64,000 bases of DNA, taken from the NCBI GenBank assembly GCA_965246875.1, contig CBDFFU010000003.1, forward strand, positions 62,001 through 126,000. The letters run 5' to 3'. The number at the start of each line of letters is the position of its first letter. Position 1 is the first letter of the stretch. The position numbers and the translations under genes are program-made. Origin of the DNA: DASWYT01 sp965246875. Lineage in GTDB: Bacteria > Pseudomonadota > Alphaproteobacteria > Micavibrionales > SZUA-601. Shown one piece after another: positions 17,543 through 24,752 of this stretch. Below the pieces are notes generated by a model, which was not told the origin of the DNA, searched no databases, and was given only the letters and a program-made list of their open reading frames with translations.

Positions 17543-17666
17543 TAAAATTATTAACCAGTTGACGCTAATCGGCTACAGCTTTGATGCTGACCAGATCATT
17601 TTGACGTTTGTCTCAATCGGCCCGCATGAGAACTTCTATGATGATCTGAAGCATTAGAGCCGAACT

Positions 17667-17957
17667 TTGTGCGCAAATTTGCGCATCTTAAATGTCGCAT
17701 GTTTCTTGTTTGCAGCTAATACCTTTGCATCAAACCTCAAAGCCGTCATTAATTATGACTATGTAATTTATGCCGCCGTTGTATACGCAATCGCATGCAT
17801 CAACTCGAACATCATGAACGCCAGACAATCGAGCAAAATGTTTGCGATACTATTCACTATCACTCAATACGTTGTCAGTGCCTTCTCGATTGTTGTTATA
17901 TTGATGATTACTGCTAAGATTATTGGGATTATCGAACGATCTACAAGCTGCAATTGA
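17667..17957 (+). CDS. Doubtful hydrophobic ORF
   Basis: Frame of up to 96 residues with hydrophobic stretches (VIYAAVVYAIACI, YVVSAFSIVVILMITAKII) that could be two membrane helices. The only early start is TTG inside the palindrome at 17670; an internal ATG at 17814 would leave 47 residues. No ribosome site and no recognised family. The interval 17658-17998 holds nothing else that I can support apart from the palindrome. Confidence 0.2.
   Translation: MCANLRILNVACFLFAANTFASNLKAVINYDYVIYAAVVYAIACINSNIMNARQSSKMFAILFTITQYVVSAFSIVVILMITAKIIGIIERSTSCN
17670..17685. repeat. Perfect 16-bp palindrome after the TA locus
   Basis: TGCGCAAATTTGCGCA is perfectly self-complementary and begins 12 bases after the toxin stop. 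It could fold as a TGCGCA stem with an AATT loop or bind a dimeric protein. No T-run follows, so a rho-independent terminator is unlikely. Confidence 0.45.
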
Positions 17958-17998
17958 ATGTTAAAACATTCATGATGCAATAAATATTACTTTGTAGT

Positions 17999-18289
17999 TT
18001 ATTGCGATTCATTTTTTACTTCGTAACGTTTTTTGTGAATCCTGTATTTTGTTACAAAACCAACAACAACGACTGCAGGAATGACAGCCGGGCTAACCAT
18101 TTGCGGCGGCATACCCTCTGCTTTCATTAAAAATCCAACAGCTGCCGACCAAATGACGACGAACAATAGAATGATAGCAAAATCTTTCAAAAACAGCTTT
18201 GTATTAAAAGTGAGTTTGGTGTTCTCCGACAAGTGAATCTCCTGTTTGACGATAGTTGCTAAGCCAATAAAAATATATTGATCAATCAA
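17999..18289 (-). CDS. Small membrane protein, element cargo
   Basis: Protein of 96 residues with two predicted membrane segments (FAIILLFVVIWSAAVGFLM and VSPAVIPAVVVVGFVT) and a charged C-terminus, KKRYEVKNESQ. The family is not recognised. Its start is one base from the stop of the next gene on the reverse strand (18291-18644), so they are probably co-transcribed. It is the last gene of a reverse-strand run of small membrane proteins between 18.0 and 20.1 kb. Confidence 0.5.
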   Translation of the reverse strand: MIDQYIFIGLATIVKQEIHLSENTKLTFNTKLFLKDFAIILLFVVIWSAAVGFLMKAEGMPPQMVSPAVIPAVVVVGFVTKYRIHKKRYEVKNESQ

Positions 18290-18290
18290 A

Positions 18291-18644
18291 TCAACGACTG
18301 ATTAAAAATAAGTTCAAGAGACCAATCATAAAACTAACAGCCACAAGAACTATATATTTTTTTGGCAATGGGGTTATCATGGTTTGATCTGATGACGATC
18401 GTAAGTGTTTTGATCTATTGCGCAGATCTTGAGCGTCTTGTTGATAAATTGATAGATAAGTGAATATAAGAGCTATAGCGGGTATTAAAATACTAGCTTT
18501 TTGATAGTAAAATCCTTCTGTCAGTGCAGTGTGCCATTGTTCATACCATAAATAATACATTGCGAAAGTAATAATAAAGTATATTACCCGCCACCAACTT
18601 GGTATTTTTGAAGCATCATCACCGTCATCTTTTATCTCGGTCAT
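18291..18644 (-). CDS. Small membrane protein, element cargo
   Basis: Protein of 117 residues with three predicted membrane segments: VIYFIITFAMYYLWYEQW, ASILIPAIALIFTYLSIY and YIVLVAVSFMIGLLNLFLIS. The first 14 residues are acidic (TEIKDDGDDASK), and the loop between helices 2 and 3 is charged. No family recognised. It lies directly upstream of the 96-residue membrane protein with a one-base gap. Confidence 0.5.
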   Translation of the reverse strand: MTEIKDDGDDASKIPSWWRVIYFIITFAMYYLWYEQWHTALTEGFYYQKASILIPAIALIFTYLSIYQQDAQDLRNRSKHLRSSSDQTMITPLPKKYIVLVAVSFMIGLLNLFLISR

Positions 18645-18688
18645 TCAAAAGCCTTTATAGCCAAAGTTGCTGCGCATAGCAAACTAAA

Positions 18689-19051
18689 TTAGTTTACACC
18701 CATTGTAAAAGCTTTGTACAAAAATAAAAACGTCATTGCAACCGTCAAGAAATACCCACAGTACAACATGGGCACAAAGAAAAACGTGTGTTTTTGTTTT
18801 AAGACAACACGCTCACCAGTTTCTTCCACGATAATTGCCGTACCCTCATCCTTATTATGCAGGTGACGAGCACAAAATGTAATGGCGATACTCGCCAAAA
18901 TGGGCGCAAACAGAAAAATCCAGCCATTGTTTTTTATAAATGAGCTTTCTGAAAATATCATTGCAATAGCTATGTTGATTGCGAATGTCATGCCAAAAAA
19001 TATTACCGGAACGAGAAAACCTAATCCGCTCCATATAATGACATACCGCAT
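18689..19051 (-). CDS. Small membrane protein, element cargo
   Basis: Protein of 120 residues with segments YVIIWSGLGFLVPVIFFGMTF, GWIFLFAPILASIAITFCA and FFVPMLYCGYFLTVAMTFLFLY. Between the second and third lies a hydrophilic stretch, HLHNKDEGTAIIVEETGERV, that may be a small cytoplasmic domain. The family is not recognised. AT-rich, on the same strand as its neighbours, separated by 44-50 bases. Confidence 0.5.
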   Translation of the reverse strand: MRYVIIWSGLGFLVPVIFFGMTFAINIAIAMIFSESSFIKNNGWIFLFAPILASIAITFCARHLHNKDEGTAIIVEETGERVVLKQKHTFFFVPMLYCGYFLTVAMTFLFLYKAFTMGVN

Positions 19052-19101
19052 GATATTCCCATCTAAGCTAAAATTAAATAAAGCGTTTCAGATAAAATTA
19101 A

Positions 19102-19554
19102 CTATTTACAGTCTGCTTTAATTATCTTGAATTCACCTAAGCTTACATCGTTCTTATCAGCATAACTGTAGTAGTATGTATCACCCATATTAAGAAGTTT
19201 GCGAGCATTGGTATCTTTACAAACCGCTTCAACTGTATCTGGCTTAAGTACTTTTTCAACATCGCCATCAATTTCGTCTTTCGCCAATGTTGTCTTGTAA
19301 TTGTATAGAAGACCGTCACTTTTGGCCTTTGCCGAAATCAGAGATGTGACGTCATCCATTTTAATTGGCACTCTTGCATTTATTGCGGCAGCTCCAGCTT
19401 CATTAGCTTTTTCAAGGAAGCCTTCATTGACACCCTCACCGAATAAACGGGCATTGAGACCTACATAAATCACAATAAATAAGATCAGTCCTCCCACAGA
19501 CGCAGCGATTGGTCGCTTTTTAAGCTGTTCTAAAAATTGAGAAGAATCAATCAT
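19102..19554 (-). CDS. Membrane-anchored protein with extracytoplasmic domain
   Basis: Protein of 150 residues. A short cytoplasmic N-terminus (MIDSSQFLEQLKKRP) leads to one membrane helix (AASVGGLILFIVIYVGLNA) and then a soluble domain of about 115 residues outside the cytoplasm. That domain has two Cys residues (VCKDTNAR and KADCK at the end) that could form a disulfide. It has mixed alpha/beta character; YYYSYADKNDVSLGEF may be a beta hairpin. The family is not recognised. It heads the group of membrane proteins at 18.0-19.1 kb. Confidence 0.55.
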   Translation of the reverse strand: MIDSSQFLEQLKKRPIAASVGGLILFIVIYVGLNARLFGEGVNEGFLEKANEAGAAAINARVPIKMDDVTSLISAKAKSDGLLYNYKTTLAKDEIDGDVEKVLKPDTVEAVCKDTNARKLLNMGDTYYYSYADKNDVSLGEFKIIKADCK

Positions 19555-19633
19555 TAGATGTCCTTAGTTTAGCTATAACACGCAGAGAATTTATATTTAA
19601 GTGTCTAAATCTTATAATAAGAACGCAAATAAT

Positions 19634-19789
19634 TCATTTACAGTTATTTGATTTGTACTCAATAAAATAGACACGCACATATCCGAACCATTCCAGTCGC
19701 CCAACAGCATCACCGACATTATCCAGATACATGTTTGTCGCCATATCGACAGCAGCTTCAATATTTTTAGCATTTGACAAATTATGCAT
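19634..19789 (-). CDS. Short ORF, 51 residues
   Basis: Frame MHNLSNAKNIEAAVDMATNM continuing to GRLEWFGYVRVYFIEYKSNN and ending CK. It is amphipathic and without a recognised family. GAGGATGAT lies about 13 bases before the ATG, longer than ideal. It fills most of the gap between the genes at 19102 and 19821 and has coding-like composition, but support is limited. Confidence 0.3.
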   Translation of the reverse strand: MHNLSNAKNIEAAVDMATNMYLDNVGDAVGRLEWFGYVRVYFIEYKSNNCK

Positions 19790-19820
19790 GTTCAGAGACT
19801 ATCATCCTCAATCGAAAACG

Positions 19821-20054
19821 CTATTTCATTTTAAATTTATCTGATGCGAATTTGTAAACTGCACTATCTGAATCACAATTAATCGGTTTGCTACTACGAT
19901 CAATAGTGCAGTGCTGTTCGATGATAGGTTGAGAATTAAGATTTAGATTCTGAACCGCATCGGTGCAGTTGTCTTTCATTGTTAAATAGGTCGCTGCCGT
20001 TCCGAAAACAAATCCCAACAAATAATTGCCAACGCTTTTCTTGAGTTCAGACAT
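19821..20054 (-). CDS. Small secreted or membrane-anchored protein
   Basis: Protein of 77 residues starting MSELKKSVGNYLLGFVFGTAA, with one short N-terminal hydrophobic segment (YLLGFVFGTAATYL) and a polar remainder containing three Cys (DNCTDA, QHCTID, INCDSD). It could be a signal-anchored protein with a disulfide. GGTGATAG precedes the ATG, which decides this start over an extension to 20084. The family is not recognised. Confidence 0.45.
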   Translation of the reverse strand: MSELKKSVGNYLLGFVFGTAATYLTMKDNCTDAVQNLNLNSQPIIEQHCTIDRSSKPINCDSDSAVYKFASDKFKMK

Positions 20055-20130
20055 TTCTATCACCGTATAAGTTGCAAAATGCAAAGATACACTCGTGCTA
20101 TATTTATGTCAACATAAATTTTCATTAACA

Positions 20131-20235
20131 TCATATCAACTGCACAACCCGTTTCTGCGCTTCCACATCCATCTTGATGTAACGCTGCGTCATCTATAAC
20201 GATTTGTGCTGCGCCAATGATTACATGTCTCTAAT
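20131..20235 (-). pseudogene. C-terminal remnant of a second tyrosine recombinase
   Basis: The reverse strand reads LAQHKSL, an in-frame TAG, then MTQRYIKMDVEAQKRVVQLI and TGA (20131-20133). This is the ending of a phage-type integrase (HKSLxMTQRY with the nucleophilic Tyr, followed by the usual EAQKRVV tail), broken by stops and truncated where the IS3-family element begins at 20236. It differs from the intact integrase at 26.6 kb, so it records an earlier mobile element or a recombined ancestor. Confidence 0.7.
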
Positions 20236-20312
20236 TGGTCCGCCCCCTATAAATGAGTCCAAGCCGAGAGTTATTCTTGGTATGATGTGGACATCTAGCG
20301 GGAGGGTTTTGC

Positions 20313-20591
20313 ATGTCACGGCGGAGGTTTACGGCGGAGCAGATTATAGGCTATTTGCGGCAGGCTGAGGTGATGATTGGCCAGGGCAAGCGGATGGAAG
20401 ATGTGTTGCGTGCGTTGGCTGTGACGGGGAATACGTATTACCGCTGGCGGAAAGAATACGGCGGTCTGGGTGTGGATCAGGCGCGGCGCTTGAAGGATCT
20501 TGAGATAGAGAATGGGCGGCTGAAACGTGCTGTCGCCGACCTGACTTTGGATAATCTGATTTTGAAGGAAGTATCGACGGGAAAGTTCTAA
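20313..20591 (+). CDS. IS3-family transposase OrfA
   Basis: Helix-turn-helix protein of 92 residues (MSRRRFTAEQIIGYLRQAEV...), the DNA-binding half of an IS3 transposase. It has a leucine-rich C-terminal coiled coil (LKDLEIENGRLKRAVADL). A GGAGGG site precedes the ATG by seven bases. The frame ends at 20591 just after GGGAAAG (20579-20585), where a -1 ribosomal frameshift would join it to orfB as in other members of this family. Confidence 0.93.
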   Translation: MSRRRFTAEQIIGYLRQAEVMIGQGKRMEDVLRALAVTGNTYYRWRKEYGGLGVDQARRLKDLEIENGRLKRAVADLTLDNLILKEVSTGKF

Positions 20592-21493
20592 CCAGTCCTG
20601 AGCGTCGCCGGGAGGCTGTGGTTTATGTGCAGCAGAAGCTGGGAATTACGGAACGACGGGCGTGCAAGGCGTTGGGGCAGAGCCGCGGCTTGCAGCGCAG
20701 GCCTCTTAAGCGAGCGCGTGACGAAGAAGCGCTGACGGCGGACATTATAAAACTTGCGGCGCGTTATGGTCGTTACGGTTACAAACGCATCACGGCGTTG
20801 CTGCGGGTTCAAGGCTGGGTGGTTAATCACAAACGTGTGGAGCGCATCTGGCGGCGAGAGGGGCTGAAGGTACCGCAACGGCATAAGAAGAAAGGTCGTC
20901 TCTATCTGAATGACGGTTCATGCATCCGACTTAGACCGTGTTGGCAGAACCATGTGTGGGCGTATGACTTTGTAGCGGACCGGCTCAAGGACGGCACCAA
21001 GATCCGCACACTGACGGTGATCGATGAGTACACGCGGGAATGCCTGGCTTTGCGGACGGGTTACAGCTTGAAGGCGGATGACATCATGGCTGTGCTGACG
21101 GATCTGTTTGTGAGCAAAGGCATTCCTGATCATATCCGTTCGGATAACGGGTCGGAGTTTACGGCCAGATCGATCAAGGACTGGCTACCAAAGCTACACG
21201 TCAAAACACTGTATATCGAGCCAGGCAGCCCGTGGGAGAATGGTTATAATGAGAGCTTCAACGCAAGGCTGCGGGACGAATGCCTGAATGCGGAGACGTT
21301 TTACACGCTGAAAGAAGCCCAGGTGATCTTGGAGCAGTGGCGGCATCATTACAACCATATCCGCCCGCACACGTCGCTGGGCTATAGGCCACCCGCTCCA
21401 CTGGCCAGAACGCATGCTTGCATCATGGCAGGGGCTTCCGCTTACGCTCCAGCCCCCGCCATGATGCTGCAGCTGCTCCAAACTGTAACTTAA
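20582..21493 (+). CDS. IS3-family transposase OrfB (DDE integrase)
   Basis: The catalytic half, in the -1 frame relative to orfA, readable from the AAA at 20582 (KVLTSPERRREAVVYVQQKL) and with its first independent start GTG at 20618. It has an rve-type integrase core: WAYDFVADRL (first Asp), IRSDNGSEFTA (second Asp) and ENGYNESFNARLRDE (Glu), ending HTSLGYRPP. The last 25 residues after PPAPL are unusual A-, P- and Q-rich additions. The frame is intact, so the element could be active through frameshifting. Confidence 0.92.
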   Translation, partial: KVLTSPERRREAVVYVQQKLGITERRACKALGQSRGLQRRPLKRARDEEALTADIIKLAARYGRYGYKRITALLRVQGWVVNHKRVERIWRREGLKVPQRHKKKGRLYLNDGSCIRLRPCWQNHVWAYDFVADRLKDGTKIRTLTVIDEYTRECLALRTGYSLKADDIMAVLTDLFVSKGIPDHIRSDNGSEFTARSIKDWLPKLHVKTLYIEPGSPWENGYNESFNARLRDECLNAETFYTLKEAQVILEQWRHHYNHIRPHTSLGYRPPAPLARTHACIMAGASAYAPAPAMMLQLLQTVT

Positions 21494-21749
21494 AACCTGG
21501 ACTCAATATCGGGGGTTGACCAAACTGAATTTTTATAAATAAGAACGTCATACAGCAGCAATAAGCACCATTCCAGCTGATAAGCCCGTTGTATAAACCC
21601 AATTGTGTACCAGTTGATGCTGTCCGCCAAGCAGACGCATCGCAACCACACATCCATAATCTTGCAACCGCCGACAACAATCCAATATTGAGGCGCTTGT
21701 GAACTGCACTCTAAATTTAAACAATTAATATTTGAAAGAACTGATAACA

Positions 21750-22721
21750 ATGCTAACAACTGAATTAGATCAACTCAAAGATCATTTAAAGTCACTGAAT
21801 CAACAAAAAGAACGACTGAAACAGCAGAGACTAAACATTAACGACAAAGTTGAAAAGAAACATCTGAAACTCGAATTGATGAAAATCAGTCAACAAACGA
21901 AAAAACTAAAGGTGCTCATTAAAGATTTAAATATCGATCAAAAAATAAAACGTCAGAAAACGACGAACTATTCAATTGAAAATAATTTCAAATATGAACT
22001 TAGAAAGACATTGCCGCAGCTAATCTTTGATCGACAAGATTACTGTCCATTCTTTGTTACAGTGACATTCACAAAGCAGAATGCGAAGCGCGAAGCATAT
22101 GATGAGTTCATGAGATTCTTTCAAAACAAAGTCACTCGTGAATTACTATCAAATCGTCGTGAGACTGCTTTACGACCTATCTTCTTCGATATCCCAGAAT
22201 ATGAACCGATGCTTCATTATCATGGCTTCATGTTAATACACCAAGAGAAAAGAGATAGATTTATCGAAAGATGCGTTGAGAATATCATTCTATTACCCGT
22301 TGAAGCACTTGATAATTTAGAGAAAGATCACTTTTATCTCAAAGATAATATCTTAAAACCATATCACAAAGCGCAAATAGTGCCTAAAGACGTGCCATAC
22401 ACCAATCCATTTCTCCCTAAAGATTCGCCAGAACAAATATATTTCGATATAAAAAAGAAGAAACCAAAGCCAGATAAGACTTTAAAGATCAGAAAGTGTC
22501 ATATTGTTGAACTTCCACAAAACTCTGATGAAATTTATAAAGTGTCCAATTATATCACCAAGAGTTTCATCAATAATCCATTAGTCACTTTTGACGACTT
22601 TATGATCAACACGCGAAACAAACCAGAACGAATACAAGGCACTCGCTTAGAGATTGCTCATTACCAGACAAACAGAGCAAAATTACTGAAAGATTTACCG
22701 CCTATTGCATTCATAAATTAG
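21750..22721 (+). CDS. Rep-like HUH endonuclease (predicted)
   Basis: Protein of 323 residues. An N-terminal lysine-rich coiled coil (1-68) precedes a domain with the three rolling-circle replication motifs: FFVTVTFTKQ (motif I, about 102-110), LHYHGFMLI (motif II, HUH metal ligands H156 and H158) and IYKVSNYITKSFI (motif III, Y268 and K271, in the Y-x-x-K pattern). This suggests a site-specific single-strand nickase that starts replication or mobilisation of the element. ATG at 21750 is chosen; the frame can be extended to a TTG at 21732. No known Rep family is recognised, and the motif reading is by eye. It is the largest native cargo gene. Confidence 0.55.
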   Translation: MLTTELDQLKDHLKSLNQQKERLKQQRLNINDKVEKKHLKLELMKISQQTKKLKVLIKDLNIDQKIKRQKTTNYSIENNFKYELRKTLPQLIFDRQDYCPFFVTVTFTKQNAKREAYDEFMRFFQNKVTRELLSNRRETALRPIFFDIPEYEPMLHYHGFMLIHQEKRDRFIERCVENIILLPVEALDNLEKDHFYLKDNILKPYHKAQIVPKDVPYTNPFLPKDSPEQIYFDIKKKKPKPDKTLKIRKCHIVELPQNSDEIYKVSNYITKSFINNPLVTFDDFMINTRNKPERIQGTRLEIAHYQTNRAKLLKDLPPIAFIN

Positions 22722-22856
22722 CTGTCCACATAAATAGATACGTATCTGTTATCCATTGTGTAAATGATCAGATGACAAAATATAATATTTAAGTTGCAGT
22801 TCATTTTAGATTATAGATTTCTCCTATACCGCATAAACCATTTTTGAAAGCATGAC

Positions 22857-23051
22857 ATGAAAATCAAACAGAAGAAACAGATCATTTCGGTTAGACTGAA
22901 TGTTCCACTTTTAGCGCATATTCAATCCAAACTCCCGTTAACAGATTTTTCTAATCGCACGCAGCTTATCCAACATGCATGTGAGTTTTATCTTGCCAGT
23001 TTAGAAGCTGAATTAGTAAAATTAGATTATCCAAATACTGTCTTAAAGTAG
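22857..23051 (+). CDS. Ribbon-helix-helix protein, copy 1
   Basis: Protein of 64 residues with RHH architecture: a strand IISVRLNVP, helix LLAHIQSKLP, and helix with the family motif SNRTQLIQHACEFYLA. Copies at 24753 and 25011 and a dead one at 25605 share TEFSNRTQxIQxACDxY. Such small proteins are usually dimeric DNA-binding repressors or plasmid copy-number/CopG-like regulators. A GAAAG site precedes the ATG. It lies just after the Rep-like gene, the usual position of a copy-control regulator. Confidence 0.65.
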   Translation: MKIKQKKQIISVRLNVPLLAHIQSKLPLTDFSNRTQLIQHACEFYLASLEAELVKLDYPNTVLK

Positions 23052-23056
23052 TGTGC

Positions 23057-23285
23057 TTATAGTTCTACAGCTTCATCCAATAAAGTTTTGCTCATTGTGA
23101 TAAAGCCGTCCTTGTCTTGAATTGCATCGCCTATCCACCCTTGCTTGTGATAGAATTTCAAAGCTGATTGATTTCGTGCTGTTGCTGACAAATGAAACTA
23201 TCCATGAATCACGTCTTAACAGTACAGCTGCTGCAACCATCTTTACATTGCTTAAATCAACAGTTCGAAACTCAAGATCCACATC
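23057..23285 (-). pseudogene. GNAT acetyltransferase C-terminal remnant
   Basis: The reverse strand reads LSATARNQSALKFYHKQGWI, GDAIQDKDGFITMSKTLL and DEAVEL to a TAA at 23057-23059. NQSALKFYHKQGW is the classic C-terminal acetyl-CoA-binding ending of GNAT N-acetyltransferases. The upstream part (VDLEFRTVDLSNVKM) is in another frame and there is no N-terminal domain, so this is a frameshifted fragment. A diverged copy of its upstream stretch is seen near 23886-23960. Confidence 0.55.
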
Positions 23286-23361
23286 TTAAAACCTGAAGTC
23301 ATTTTGCAATTTTAACAATTAACTGAAAGCACTGAATGATTTTACAACTCAAATACCTGAC

Positions 23362-23793
23362 CTACATTTTGTAGTTGATAGCTCTCATATTTTTTTGCTC
23401 TTCCATGAGCGATTTCGTTTTTGCAAAATCAATAATCATTTCACCCATTACAGTCACATCTTTTCCATCCATGAACAGCCTTACATTCGTAAGATTACCA
23501 TTTTCATCAAGACGCTTTTGAACGCCGTTTAATTTATTTTGACGATAATTTTTCACCACACTCGAACCATCTGCATTTACGAAAATCGTTTCCCCGTCGC
23601 GCTTTGCATTGCGCATTTCCATACTACTTCTAAATATGCCTGAACTATCTCGATGCTCGATAAACTCTTCATACTTAGCTTGTTTATTATAAATATGTGT
23701 TTCGTAACCATGTTTTGACGAATACGATACGTAAAATATTTCATTCACGCGTTCATGTATATATTTGTATTTAGAAAAATCATCGTCTGTCAT
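23362..23793 (-). CDS. YwqK/MORN-like repeat protein, paralogue A
   Basis: Protein of 143 residues without signal peptide. The central part has MORN-like beta-hairpin units of the YwqK type: HRDSSGIFRSSMEMRNAKRD, then VNADGSSVVKNYRQNKLNG, then LDENGNLTNVRLFMDGKDV. The C-terminus is helical. YwqK-like proteins are annotated as antitoxins in some systems, but the toxin is not evident here. About 30-35 per cent of positions match its neighbour at 24001 by eye, including FIEHRDSSG versus FIEQRNTNG. Monocistronic. Confidence 0.55.
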   Translation of the reverse strand: MTDDDFSKYKYIHERVNEIFYVSYSSKHGYETHIYNKQAKYEEFIEHRDSSGIFRSSMEMRNAKRDGETIFVNADGSSVVKNYRQNKLNGVQKRLDENGNLTNVRLFMDGKDVTVMGEMIIDFAKTKSLMEEQKNMRAINYKM

Positions 23794-24000
23794 TTTGAAG
23801 TCCTTCTCTTATATTATGTCCATTATAGAAATAAACATTATTAAATCAACAGATATTTTTCAAAAATGCATGTATTGCGCATGAAAAACAAAGCTGCCGC
23901 AACGGTGTAAGCACTGCTCAAACCAATAGTTCGAAACTTAAGATCAATATTCAAATTCTATTTAACGATAGCAGCATTTGACGAAATTCATCGCATAATC

Positions 24001-24459
24001 TTATAAACCAAACGCTATACGCACAGCTTGTATTTTATCGCTATTTTGCTCTTTTTGTGCTTCCATGATTAATTTCCATGCAGAGAATTCAATAAAAAGA
24101 TGTGCTGCAGAACTAATATTTTTATCGTACATGAACATTTTAACAGCTATAATATCGTTATTTGCATTGTAATCCACTTGAGGACCATGAAGTTGATCTT
24201 CACGATAAACAGATATTGTACGAGAGCCATCTACATTAAGTTGAATCGATTTCCCGTTGCGATTCCCATCCAATAGCTCATGGCTATGTAGAAGTGAACC
24301 GTTTGTATTTCGTTGCTCAATGAATTCACTTTCCCCAGTTTGTACATTAAGAATATTAGTTTTATAACCAGTATCAGATGCATAATGAGTGCAATATGTT
24401 CCGTTTACGTGTTCATGCTCATGATCATACGATATAAGCTTATACGGCTGAAATGCCAT
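24001..24459 (-). CDS. YwqK/MORN-like repeat protein, paralogue B
   Basis: Protein of 152 residues, paralogue of the gene at 23362: HEHVNGTYCTHYASDTGYKT corresponds to HERVNEIFYVSYSSKHGYET, followed by FIEQRNTNGSLLHSHELLDG, GSRTISVYREDQLHG and MFMYDKNISS. It is built of repeated beta-hairpins with a helical C-terminus (LFIEFSAWKLIMEAQKEQ). Function unknown. The pair arose by duplication and has diverged considerably, so neither is a recent copy. Confidence 0.55.
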   Translation of the reverse strand: MAFQPYKLISYDHEHEHVNGTYCTHYASDTGYKTNILNVQTGESEFIEQRNTNGSLLHSHELLDGNRNGKSIQLNVDGSRTISVYREDQLHGPQVDYNANNDIIAVKMFMYDKNISSAAHLFIEFSAWKLIMEAQKEQNSDKIQAVRIAFGL

Positions 24460-24606
24460 TTTCTACTCCCTATTCTGATTTATAATAATCATAATAATAA
24501 AAAATACTATGTCAAGTAAAATTTGAATCATATGCGTCGTAAGATATTCTTTTATTTACATACTAAATAACAATACAACAACACTCTCTCCTAAGAAACA
24601 ATCATC

Positions 24607-24741
24607 ATGACTTCAAAATTAACGATCAAACGTGACATGAACGCAGAAACGACAGAGACATGCCAGCACCATAACAATATCATGCTGCTTGTCTCTGTCG
24701 TTTCTGCAATTCTCACATATCTACCAAACACTCTTATTTGA
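24607..24741 (+). CDS. Tiny hydrophobic peptide ORF spanning a long inverted repeat
   Basis: Frame of 44 residues: a polar N-terminus (MTSKLTIKRDMNAETTETC) followed by a hydrophobic segment (NNIMLLVSVVSAILTYLPNT) able to cross a membrane once. The size and layout resemble type I toxin peptides, and the mRNA would contain an 18-bp stem (24643-24707). The ribosome site is weak (TAAGAA, far upstream). The ORF may be incidental to the inverted repeat, so confidence is low. Confidence 0.3.
   Translation: MTSKLTIKRDMNAETTETCQHHNNIMLLVSVVSAILTYLPNTLI
24643..24707. repeat. Long inverted repeat, 18-bp arms with inner stem
   Basis: GCAGAAACGACAGAGACA (24643-24660) is perfectly repeated in inverse at 24690-24707. 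Inside the 29-base loop, CAGCA (24664-24668) and TGCTG (24684-24688) extend the structure. No T-run follows, so it is not a standard terminator. It could be a replication origin hairpin, a regulatory RNA fold or a remnant of a small transposon. Confidence 0.9.
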
Positions 24742-24752
24742 AAGTTAAAACC

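Larger units (their letters stand above)
16673..17657 (+). pseudogene. RelE/ParE-like toxin, interrupted by an IS
   Basis: The toxin reading frame starts MQVIQANKFKKTYKKLHANQ and is cut at codon 56 by the insertion at 16839-17542. Removing the insertion and one copy of the 8-base target repeat restores an open frame: HKFKIINQLTLIGYSFDADQ, then the terminal SIGPHENFYDDLKH and TAG at 17655-17657. The ending GPHENFYDDLK is typical of ParE-like toxins of the RelE superfamily (PF15781 type), which act on translation or gyrase. In its present state it would give a truncated 66-residue product, lacking the C-terminal active-site strand. Confidence 0.85.
20236..21522. mobile_element. IS3-family insertion sequence (about 1287 bp)
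   Basis: It contains overlapping orfA and orfB of IS3 type. The ends are imperfect inverted repeats starting TGGTC, with CCCCC and TGAGTCCA shared: the left end reads TGGTCCGCCCCCTATAAATG, and the right end on the other strand begins TGGTCAACCCCCGATATTG. No convincing target duplication is visible (flanks TAAT and AACT), so one flank may have been altered. The left end abuts the integrase remnant. Confidence 0.88.

Noticed and set aside
21490..21759. Reverse-strand ORF of 89 codons at the right end of the IS3-family element
   Set aside because: It runs across the IS end into unrelated flank, has no ribosome site and no recognisable product.
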